The notes below the pieces were generated by a model. The model was not told the DNA's origin, searched no databases, and was given only the letters and a program-made list of their open reading frames with translations. From Chitinophagaceae bacterium (GTDB taxonomy: Bacteria; Bacteroidota; Bacteroidia; Chitinophagales; Chitinophagaceae), in the NCBI GenBank assembly GCA_017307755.1, contig JAFKGQ010000004.1:124001-188000 (forward strand): a stretch of 64,000 nucleotides of DNA, in the 5' to 3' direction. The position numbers were made by a program, and so were the translations under genes. Numbering within the stretch: the stretch's first letter is position 1; every line of letters begins with the position of its first letter. Shown piece by piece: positions 8,034 to 14,550 of this stretch.

Positions 8034-9495
8034 GAACTATACGGTCAAGATCAACCTGCCCGGCGGCATCGTCGCCGCGGGCGACCTCTATGCTATTGTA
8101 ACGGCGGCCGAAAGGGCCCGTGTTTCTCATATGCAGTTGGGGACGAGACAACAGCTGTTCTGTAAGGTCGCCGATAAATATGGTCCCGGTTTTTTACAAG
8201 AGCTGGAGCAGGCGGGTGTCTCTTTCGAAGCGAATGAGGAACGGTTCCCCAACATCGTCAGCTCCTATGTCACGGAAAGTATCTTCACCATGCAAAGCTG
8301 GGTCAGTGAAGGGCTTTACAAGGACATCCTCGATGCATTTGATTACAGACCCCGGTTGAAGATCAACCTGGTGGACCGTAACCAGTCCCTTGTACCTTTC
8401 TTTACGGGGAATATAAATTTTATCAGCTCTGACATCGGCAACTACTGGTACCTCTACGTACGCTGGCCGCAGACCACGCAGCTGCATGCCTGGAAGGATC
8501 TTATCTGCTCGCAGGACATACCCCGTATCAGCCGGCATATCGAGGAGATGATGCCGCGTAAGAGGATTGGCGACACAGAGGAATTGTATGCGACCATCCA
8601 GCAAAGCGGCCCTTTTGCCAGCATTCCCGTCCGATCGGCGTTGCAGGGTACTGCTTTTGACCTGCCTTATTATGAAGGGTTCAACCGTTGGGGGAACAAG
8701 ATCTGGCTGGGGATCTATCGAAGAGAGGAATTGTTCCCCCTGCCATTCCTGAAAGACATTTGTCGCATTTGTCTTGATACGCGTATCGGGCAATTGTATA
8801 CCACGCCCTGGAAATCCCTGATCATAAAAGGTATCGAGGATAAAGAAAAGGTGCTGTGGGAGTATATAATGGGAAAATACCGCATCAATCTCCGTCATGC
8901 AAGCAATGAGCTGAACTGGCAGGTAGAGGACCTGAATGAAGATGGGTTGCGGTTAAAACGCTACCTGGTACGACAGCTCGACCTGGATGACATCCGTACA
9001 GAGGGTTTATGTTTTGCCATCAAGACCCGTCCCAAAACCGGGCTCTCAGGCTCCGTCATCATCCGCAAGCAGGAGGAGGCAACCACTGGACAACGGAAGG
9101 TACTGGATCGTTATGATATACTACATACACCCGACTTTAATGCCAATTCAAAGGATTATATCCTATACAGGGAAGGGGTGGAAAAGGAGAACCTGCCCGT
9201 CTATCTTGTCTCGCTCTGTAAATCCTTTTATGAGCAGCAAAGCAGAAAAGAGCCGGCGGCCTTGCGTCTTTCAGATAGAGCTGTTTCGGATACTGCTATT
9301 GCCGCGGGTGTGAGGCCGGTATTCCAATGCCGGCATTGTCTTACTGTATATGATGAACAATACGGTGATCCGGCGGCAGGGGAGCCGCCCGGGCGCCCTT
9401 TTGCGGAGACGTCTCCGGACTACGCCTGCCCTGTCTGTGGCAGCGATAAGGCTGACTTCGGACCTGTTGAAAAAACTACCCCTATTAAGGGTTGA
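8023..9495 (+). CDS. siroheme-less nitrite/sulfite-reductase-like protein with C-terminal rubredoxin
   Basis: 490 residues. Residues 9-50 match the ferredoxin-like half domain of nitrite/sulfite reductases (INLPGGIVAAGDLY, then LGTRQQLF for the usual LTTRQNLQL). Residues 226-275 match the second copy (WLGIYRREELFPLPFLKDI, then LYTTPWKSLIIKGI). In between, 76-148 follows the course of the siroheme/[4Fe-4S] domain, but the four ligand cysteines are gone: PNIVSSYVTESIF stands where the C-x5-C loop is expected and VDRNQSLV where SGCPNSC is expected. Residues 430-478 form a rubredoxin with C436, C439, C469 and C472, the exact C-x2-C-x29-C-x2-C spacing. Its place directly after the nitrate reductase suggests electron delivery, a scaffold for a real nitrite reductase, or an unusual nitrite reductase. 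The function is not known to me. Confidence 0.8.
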   Translation: MFRKNYTVKINLPGGIVAAGDLYAIVTAAERARVSHMQLGTRQQLFCKVADKYGPGFLQELEQAGVSFEANEERFPNIVSSYVTESIFTMQSWVSEGLYKDILDAFDYRPRLKINLVDRNQSLVPFFTGNINFISSDIGNYWYLYVRWPQTTQLHAWKDLICSQDIPRISRHIEEMMPRKRIGDTEELYATIQQSGPFASIPVRSALQGTAFDLPYYEGFNRWGNKIWLGIYRREELFPLPFLKDICRICLDTRIGQLYTTPWKSLIIKGIEDKEKVLWEYIMGKYRINLRHASNELNWQVEDLNEDGLRLKRYLVRQLDLDDIRTEGLCFAIKTRPKTGLSGSVIIRKQEEATTGQRKVLDRYDILHTPDFNANSKDYILYREGVEKENLPVYLVSLCKSFYEQQSRKEPAALRLSDRAVSDTAIAAGVRPVFQCRHCLTVYDEQYGDPAAGEPPGRPFAETSPDYACPVCGSDKADFGPVEKTTPIKG

Positions 9496-9501
9496 CTATC
9501 G

Positions 9502-9509
9502 TAACTTTG
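9502..9509 (+). promoter_or_regulatory. Bacteroidota-type -7 box before moaA
   Basis: TAACTTTG is a full match to TAnnTTTG and ends 4 bases before the moaA ATG. I see no good TTG at the -33 position. If used, the transcript would start at or within a few bases of the start codon, giving a nearly leaderless message and a second promoter for the cofactor genes inside the operon. Confidence 0.4.
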
Positions 9510-9513
9510 ATAT

Positions 9514-10476
9514 ATGGCAGTCGTTCAGGATCAATATGGAAGGCAGTTTAAAACATTACGGGTCAGCCTGCTCAATCATTGCAACCTGGGCTGCGTATAT
9601 TGTGTGGCCGGCGATGAGGAAGTAAAGGCCGCGGGCGCTGCCGGAAAGGAACGTTTGCTTACTGTGCCTGCCCTGTTGGAGATCATTGGGCGATTGCATG
9701 GACAACTGCAGCTGGAAACTATTCGTCTTACGGGTGGAGAGCCGCTGTTATATCCAGGGCTGGTGGAATTGATCCGGGGTATCAGGGCGTTGGGCATACC
9801 GGCCATCAAGCTGACGACCAATGGCTTTCTTCTCGATCGGTTGGCTGCGCCGATGAAGGAGGCAGGTATGACATCCGTCAACGTGTCCCTGGATGCCGTC
9901 GACGAGGATGTTTTTTACCATATGAGCAGACGGCATTCGGCAGAGCGGGTGATCCGGGGGATCGATGCGGCAAAGGATGCGGGTCTGGATGTAAAGATCA
10001 ATACCGTCGTGATGCGGGGTATCAACGATGGGCAGATTCTGCCGTTGCTGGATCTTGCTTTTTCCCGTCATTGCCGGATCCGCTTCCTGGAAGTGATGGC
10101 TATGGGGCATTTGCATGATCAGGCGGAGAAATACCTGTTTACGCGGGCAGAGATCTTGTCTGTGATAAGTACACATCACCAGTGTAAACCTTTGGACCGG
10201 ATGGTTTCGGCAACGGCCACCTATTGGCAGACGGAAGAAGGTCATCAATTTGGGGTCATCGCCAATGAGACGGAGCCTTTTTGCAGAGACTGCGACCGGC
10301 TTCGGCTGGATAGCAGCGGTCAGATTTATGGTTGTCTCAGCAGCAACCATCCCATTCCGTTGGGTCGGGATGAAGATGAAACAATATGGACTGAAAAATT
10401 GCAGCAGGCGCTTCTGCAGAAACAGGCGTTACGATTTACAGGCAGCGACCTTAGCATGCTGCACATAGGAGGTTGA
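9514..10476 (+). CDS. moaA: GTP 3',8-cyclase MoaA
   Basis: 320 residues. Radical-SAM enzyme for the first step of molybdenum-cofactor synthesis, turning GTP into the cyclic intermediate used to make cPMP. The SAM [4Fe-4S] ligands are C23-x3-C27-x2-C30 (HCNLGCVYC). TGGEPLL follows. The second cluster is present as C-x2-C-x13-C in FCRDCDRLRLDSSGQIYGC, and the protein ends in the family tail LHIGG, which carries the terminal Gly-Gly. All key features are intact and the length is normal. It serves the molybdenum nitrate reductase two genes upstream. It starts 18 bases after the rubredoxin gene; moaC, the partner enzyme, is not in this window. Confidence 0.96.
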   Translation: MAVVQDQYGRQFKTLRVSLLNHCNLGCVYCVAGDEEVKAAGAAGKERLLTVPALLEIIGRLHGQLQLETIRLTGGEPLLYPGLVELIRGIRALGIPAIKLTTNGFLLDRLAAPMKEAGMTSVNVSLDAVDEDVFYHMSRRHSAERVIRGIDAAKDAGLDVKINTVVMRGINDGQILPLLDLAFSRHCRIRFLEVMAMGHLHDQAEKYLFTRAEILSVISTHHQCKPLDRMVSATATYWQTEEGHQFGVIANETEPFCRDCDRLRLDSSGQIYGCLSSNHPIPLGRDEDETIWTEKLQQALLQKQALRFTGSDLSMLHIGG

Positions 10477-10479
10477 GTT

Positions 10480-10713
10480 ATGAGAATCCATGTATATGCC
10501 ACTTTAAAAGATTATTTTTCTCCGGAGTTCGAACTGGAGGCTGTCGCCCGGAATACGGATGAGCTTAAACAGCGTCTCCTGGACATCAACGGACAGGCAG
10601 GACAACTGCTGGACAGCTGCCGTTTTGCCGTGGAGGATGGGTTTATCGACAATCAGTATAAATTGAAGGAAAATGATACGGTCATCATTATCCCCCCCTC
10701 AAGTGGAGGTTAG
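10480..10713 (+). CDS. moaD: molybdopterin synthase small subunit (MoaD/ThiS family)
   Basis: 77 residues, ubiquitin-like beta-grasp fold. It starts MRIHVYATLKDYF and ends IIPPSSGG; the terminal Gly-Gly is the site of adenylation and thiocarboxylation that lets MoaD donate sulfur to cPMP. The position between moaA and moaE fixes the assignment over ThiS. The ATG follows the moaA stop by 3 bases. The last 41 bases overlap the longest possible moaE frame. Confidence 0.93.
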   Translation: MRIHVYATLKDYFSPEFELEAVARNTDELKQRLLDINGQAGQLLDSCRFAVEDGFIDNQYKLKENDTVIIIPPSSGG

Positions 10714-11149
10714 CCAACCCTCTTTGGGGGTTGATTATGTAATCTCCGCCGGACCGCTGGATCTTGTGGGGCTGTTGAGTCATGCCCATCATCCGGCGGC
10801 AGGGGCTGTCGTGCTGTTCAGCGGAGAAGTGCGTGACCATAATAAGGGCAGGGAGGTGGCGTACCTGGAGTATGAAACTTACCGTCCGCTGGCCGTCAAA
10901 ATGATCCATGAGATACTGGCGGAGGCGAGGGAAAAATGGGGGTTGCGGACGGCGATCGCCCAGCATCGGATAGGGAGGCTAAGCATTGGCGAATCGGCTG
11001 TAGTCGTGATCACAGCTGCTGCCCATCGCCGGGAAGCCTATGAGGCCAACCAGCATATCATCCACCGTATCAAACACGAGGTTCCTATCTGGAAATGTGA
11101 ATATTTCTCCGACGGCACCCATCAATGGGGCAACAACTGCAACTGTTAA
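10673..11149 (+). CDS. moaE: molybdopterin synthase large subunit MoaE
   Basis: Up to 158 residues. Catalytic subunit of molybdopterin synthase, converting cPMP with MoaD thiocarboxylate. The core AAGAVVLFSGEVRDHNKG, the region YEANQHIIHRIKHEVPIWK with the catalytic Lys, and the end EYFSDGTHQW are typical. The start is uncertain. The ATG at 10673 would overlap moaD by 41 bases and add about 20 residues foreign to the family. A GTG at 10703 or a TTG at 10724 fits the family N-terminus (DYVISAGPLDL) better, and a GGAGG at 10705-10709 lies upstream of the TTG. The coordinates given are the longest frame. Confidence 0.93.
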   Translation: MIRSSLSPPQVEVSQPSLGVDYVISAGPLDLVGLLSHAHHPAAGAVVLFSGEVRDHNKGREVAYLEYETYRPLAVKMIHEILAEAREKWGLRTAIAQHRIGRLSIGESAVVVITAAAHRREAYEANQHIIHRIKHEVPIWKCEYFSDGTHQWGNNCNC

Positions 11150-11151
11150 CA

Positions 11152-11436
11152 ATGAAACCCTCCATTACCATCGAATATTGTCCCAAATGCGGATGGATGC
11201 TCCGCGCCGCTTATATGGCGCAGGAACTGCTGACCACCTTTACAGAAGAGCTTCATGCAGTGAGCCTGCAGCCTTCGGAACGCTCCGGCTCCTATATCAT
11301 CTATGTCGGTGAGGACGTGCTTTTTGACAGGAAAAGAGAAGAGCGTTTCCCCGAGATAAAGGAATTGAAGCAGCTGGTGCGGGACAAGGTCTGCCCTGAA
11401 AAAAGCCTGGGTCATTCCGATAAATACCATGGATAA
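11152..11436 (+). CDS. SelW/Rdx-family thioredoxin-fold protein
   Basis: About 94 residues from the ATG at 11152, two bases after the moaE stop. The motif EYCPKCGWMLRAAYMAQELL is the Rdx/SelT-SelW-SelH signature, with C-x2-C in place of C-x2-Sec, followed by a beta strand and the GSYIIYVGEDVLFDRKREERFPE block of bacterial members. The family is thought to be redox-active, but its partners are not settled. It overlaps mobA by 8 bases inside the molybdenum-cofactor operon, which hints at a redox or sulfur-handling job for cofactor synthesis or the nitrate enzymes; that is inference. Confidence 0.85.
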   Translation: MKPSITIEYCPKCGWMLRAAYMAQELLTTFTEELHAVSLQPSERSGSYIIYVGEDVLFDRKREERFPEIKELKQLVRDKVCPEKSLGHSDKYHG

Positions 11437-11974
11437 GCTGATAGGCGTCATATTGTGTGGCGGGGAAAGCCGCCGTATGGGTAGGGATAAGGGGCTCATC
11501 CTGAAAAAAGGGACCCCCTGGGCCTTTTATATGGCGGAAAAGCTGACGTCTTTTTGTCTGCCGGTGGTCTTTTCCGTAAATGCGATGCAGACGGATGATT
11601 ATGCCGCTCAATTTCCTGGTGTCCGGCTGGTAGTGGATAAGGAGGTTATCCCCGCGGGCGGGCCGTTAAAAGGAGTGCTGAGCGTACACCAGGAATTCCC
11701 TGAGAATGATCTGTTGCTCCTGGCCTGCGACATGATGGACGTGGACCTGGCTACCATCGGGCAGTTGGTGGAAGGCTACCGCGCAGGAGGGGATTATGAA
11801 TGGTATGCTTACCAGAGAGAAGGTTTTTTCGAACCTTTCTGCGCCATTTATACTGCCGCGGGACTTGAAATGGCCCAACTGAATATCAGTTTGCAGGGAC
11901 TTCTCAAACAGGGAAGAACAAAAGGCCTCGCTGTGACGAACAGCGAAGCCTTTAAGAATTATAATACATTATAG
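11429..11974 (+). CDS. mobA: molybdenum cofactor guanylyltransferase MobA
   Basis: 181 residues. Nucleotidyltransferase that adds GMP to Mo-molybdopterin to give the bis-MGD cofactor used by the nitrate reductase upstream. The N-terminal LCGGESRRMGRDKGLI is the GTP-binding signature, PAGGPLKGVLS and LLACDMMDVD follow in the expected order, and the length is near the family norm. It is the last gene of the operon. Its 3' end contains a hairpin (11921-11953) that looks like the terminator of the convergent icd gene, which ends 8 bases downstream. Confidence 0.94.
   Translation: MDKLIGVILCGGESRRMGRDKGLILKKGTPWAFYMAEKLTSFCLPVVFSVNAMQTDDYAAQFPGVRLVVDKEVIPAGGPLKGVLSVHQEFPENDLLLLACDMMDVDLATIGQLVEGYRAGGDYEWYAYQREGFFEPFCAIYTAAGLEMAQLNISLQGLLKQGRTKGLAVTNSEAFKNYNTL
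11921..11953 (-). terminator. Rho-independent terminator of icd, embedded in mobA
   Basis: Arms AAAGGC-C-TCGCTGT and ACAGCGA-A-GCCTTT pair over 13 positions with one mismatch around a GACGA loop. On the minus strand the hairpin is followed by TTTTGTTCTT, the U-rich tail of a terminator, about 30 bases after the icd stop. On the plus strand only AAGAATT follows. So it most likely serves icd although it lies within the mobA coding sequence. Confidence 0.6.
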
Positions 11975-11981
11975 GCCGGAC

Positions 11982-13214
11982 CTATTTCAATTTTTTCTGT
12001 AAGTTCTGATCGATCGCGTCCAGGAACTCTTCCGTATACAGGAAGTGTTTCCCGTGTTCGACCTTATTGCCGTGGACACAGATGGCCAGGTCCTTGGTCA
12101 TTTTACCGCTTTCAACGGTTTCGATACACACCGACTCTAATGTGTTGGCAAAATCGATCAATTCCTGGTTGCCATCCAGCTTTCCGCGGAAGGCGAAACC
12201 CCTTGTCCAGGCGAAGATGCTGGCGATGGGGTTGGTGGAAGTGGGTTTGCCGGCCTGATGATCGCGATAATGGCGGGTCACTGTACCATGGGCTGCTTCT
12301 GCCTCCATGATCTTTCCATCGGGGGTGATGAGTACCGAGGTCATAAGCCCCAATGAACCGAAGCCCTGGGCTACGGAGTCGCTTTGAACATCTCCGTCAT
12401 AGTTCTTACAGGCCCATACGAAATTCCCATTCCATTTCAGGGCGCTGGCTACCATGTCATCGATGAGACGGTGCTCATATACGATGCCGGCTTCCTTGAA
12501 GGACTGTGCAAATTCCTTTTCGTAAATATCCTGGAAGATGTCCTTGAAGCGTCCGTCATATTTTTTCAGGATGGTGTTCTTGGTAGAGAGATACAGGGGC
12601 CACTTCTTGCTTAATGCCATATTAAAACAGCTGCGTGCAAAACCCTTGATCGATTCGTCCGTATTATACATAGAGAGCGCTACACCGTCCCCTTTGAAGT
12701 TGAATACTTCGAATGTCTGGGGGGCGCTGCCGTCTTCCGGGGTAAAGGTCATCGTCAGCTTGCCCTTGCCTTTGATAACGGTGTCGGTTGCGCGGTATTG
12801 GTCGCCAAACGCATGACGGCCTACGATGATCGGCGCCGTCCAGTTGGTCACCAGCCGGGGGACATTCTTCATGACAATGGGCTCACGGAATACAGTGCCG
12901 TCCAGGATATTCCTGATGGTACCGTTGGGGCTCTTCCACATTTGCTTCAGATTGAATTCCTTTACGCGTGCTTCGTCCGGAGTAATCGTAGCGCACTTGA
13001 TACCTACGCCGTATTGTTTGATGGCATTGGCGGCATCAATGGTTACCTGGTCATTTGTCTGGTCACGATACTCCACGCCGAGGTCAAAATACTTGATATC
13101 CACATCGAGATAGGGCAGAATTAATTTGTCTTTAATAAACTTCCAGATAATACGGGTCATTTCATCCCCATCTAACTCCACCACCGGGTTTGCAACTTTG
13201 ATTTTCTTGGCCAT
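11982..13214 (-). CDS. icd: NADP-dependent isocitrate dehydrogenase
   Basis: 410 residues from the start chosen at [21 protein letters not shown]; an upstream in-frame extension of 58 residues crosses the likely promoter and is not conserved in type. TCA-cycle enzyme, isocitrate to 2-oxoglutarate with NADPH. Family features: [19 protein letters not shown], the substrate loop [32 protein letters not shown], and a NADP region ending [21 protein letters not shown]. Length and motifs are those of the eukaryotic-type homodimeric class found in many Bacteroidota. It is convergent with mobA and divergent from a Crp-like regulator. Confidence 0.95.
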   Translation of the reverse strand: MAKKIKVANPVVELDGDEMTRIIWKFIKDKLILPYLDVDIKYFDLGVEYRDQTNDQVTIDAANAIKQYGVGIKCATITPDEARVKEFNLKQMWKSPNGTIRNILDGTVFREPIVMKNVPRLVTNWTAPIIVGRHAFGDQYRATDTVIKGKGKLTMTFTPEDGSAPQTFEVFNFKGDGVALSMYNTDESIKGFARSCFNMALSKKWPLYLSTKNTILKKYDGRFKDIFQDIYEKEFAQSFKEAGIVYEHRLIDDMVASALKWNGNFVWACKNYDGDVQSDSVAQGFGSLGLMTSVLITPDGKIMEAEAAHGTVTRHYRDHQAGKPTSTNPIASIFAWTRGFAFRGKLDGNQELIDFANTLESVCIETVESGKMTKDLAICVHGNKVEHGKHFLYTEEFLDAIDQNLQKKLK

Positions 13215-13244
13215 ATTTCTACTTATTTTGTATACAAAAGAGAG

Positions 13245-13252
13245 CAAACCTA
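13245..13252 (-). promoter_or_regulatory. Bacteroidota-type -7 box before icd
   Basis: On the minus strand TAGGTTTG matches TAnnTTTG 30 bases upstream of the chosen icd ATG. No clear TTG is seen at -33. Its place inside the 58-residue N-terminal extension supports the shorter icd start. Confidence 0.4.
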
Positions 13253-13295
13253 CAAGAAATGAGTGAATTCCGGCCTGTGGTCCCCGGTTTTTTTT

Positions 13296-13303
13296 TATGT
13301 TTG
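13296..13303 (+). promoter_or_regulatory. Bacteroidota-type -7 box before the first Crp-like gene
   Basis: TATGTTTG fits TAnnTTTG and lies 18 bases upstream of the ATG at 13322. It argues for that start rather than the earlier ATG at 13259, which would put the promoter inside the gene. Confidence 0.4.
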
Positions 13304-13321
13304 TATCCCAACCTTTTTCGG

Positions 13322-13918
13322 ATGTTAGACGCCTTAAGACAATACATATCCGGCTTTGTATCACTGACAAATGAGGAGTTTGCGTCACTGGCGGATATGC
13401 TGGTGATCCGGAATTTTGAAAAGAAAGAGTTGTTGATCAAGGACGGGGAGGTGGAAAATTATCTCAATTTCCTTGTAAAAGGGCTGGCCCGTAAATATTT
13501 TTATAAGGGAAAGGCGGAGATCATCACGCAGATCGCAAGAGAAGGGGAGTTGATCAATTCTTCCGCCTCTTTTTTATCCGGCACGCCATCCCCTTACCTG
13601 GTGGAAACCATCGAGCCGTCCACCTTTCTCTCTATCACCCGACAACAGTTGGAAAAGCTGTATGAAAGCAGTGCCCGAATCGAGAGATTGGGGCGTATTG
13701 CCATCACGCATCTGTTCCTCCAGCGGGAGGAATGGGAGCATGAATGCCTCCGGCTGGATACGAAGGAGAGATTTCTGCATTTTGTACAAAACAACCCGGA
13801 CCTGGTGCAGAGGGTTCCGCAGAAGTTCCTGGCTTCCTATCTAAATATGAAGCCCGAGACGTTCAGCCGTCTGAAACATTTGTTGCAGCGGCCGCGGGCA
13901 GCAGTCCGGGAAAAATAG
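13322..13918 (+). CDS. Crp/Fnr-family transcriptional regulator, first of a tandem pair
   Basis: 198 residues. A cNMP-binding-type domain (about 10-115, with [27 protein letters not shown]) is followed by a helical linker and a C-terminal helix-turn-helix whose recognition part is [22 protein letters not shown]. The Gly-Glu-Arg phosphate cassette of true cAMP binders is not clear, so the ligand is unknown. The next gene is a paralogue that starts 10 bases downstream with almost the same DNA-binding end. Both are likely transcribed together. No target is evident from context; it is divergent from icd. Confidence 0.87.
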   Translation: MLDALRQYISGFVSLTNEEFASLADMLVIRNFEKKELLIKDGEVENYLNFLVKGLARKYFYKGKAEIITQIAREGELINSSASFLSGTPSPYLVETIEPSTFLSITRQQLEKLYESSARIERLGRIAITHLFLQREEWEHECLRLDTKERFLHFVQNNPDLVQRVPQKFLASYLNMKPETFSRLKHLLQRPRAAVREK

Positions 13919-13928
13919 ATCCGACAGC

Positions 13929-14540
13929 ATGGGTAAACAAAAGTCCTCGTACAAGATGTCCCTGGATGGATTGCATCATTATCTGACCAGGTATCTTCCC
14001 TTTTCCAAGGCGGAGTTTCAGCTGTTATTACCGTATATAGAGATCCGCGAGTATGATAAGAAAGTAAAGGTCACACGGGAAGGGGAGGTCGAGCGGTATT
14101 TTAATATCGTCGCAAGAGGGCTGGTACGCAAATACCTGCCTGTAAAAGGAGGAGAGCAAACCATACAGCTGGCGGTGGAGGGGCATATTATCCATTCGGA
14201 GCTTTCTTTTTTTTATCGAACCCCCTCCAATTCCATTGTGGAAACCATCGAACCTACCGTCTTTCTTTCCGTAAGCTATGACAGCCTGGAGCAGTTGTAT
14301 GATCAATACCCGAGGATCGAGCGCCTGGGCAGGCTTATCGTGACGGACCTTTTTGTCAAAAAGGACCTCCACTATTTTGAACAGCTGCGTAAAACCACCA
14401 GGGAGCGTTTTCTGGATTATGTAAATACCCATTCTCATATGTTGCAGCGGGTTCCGCAGAAGTTCCTGGCCAGCTATCTCAATATAAAGCCGGAAACCTT
14501 CAGCCGGCTGAAGCATTTGATACAACAAAAGAGGGAGTAG
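13929..14540 (+). CDS. Crp/Fnr-family transcriptional regulator, second of a tandem pair
   Basis: 203 residues, same architecture as the gene just upstream. The effector domain (KKVKVTREGEVERYFNIVARGLVRKY) has diverged, while the C-terminal segment [23 protein letters not shown] is nearly identical to that of the first copy. This indicates a tandem duplication that kept DNA recognition and let sensing change. The gene is convergent with the Nramp-UspA gene, with 10 bases between their ends. Confidence 0.87.
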   Translation: MGKQKSSYKMSLDGLHHYLTRYLPFSKAEFQLLLPYIEIREYDKKVKVTREGEVERYFNIVARGLVRKYLPVKGGEQTIQLAVEGHIIHSELSFFYRTPSNSIVETIEPTVFLSVSYDSLEQLYDQYPRIERLGRLIVTDLFVKKDLHYFEQLRKTTRERFLDYVNTHSHMLQRVPQKFLASYLNIKPETFSRLKHLIQQKRE

Positions 14541-14550
14541 GGGCCGGGGG

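Noticed and set aside
11152..11436. Selenoprotein reading of the SelW-like gene
   Set aside because: The motif is Cys-x2-Cys with normal codons; there is no in-frame TGA.
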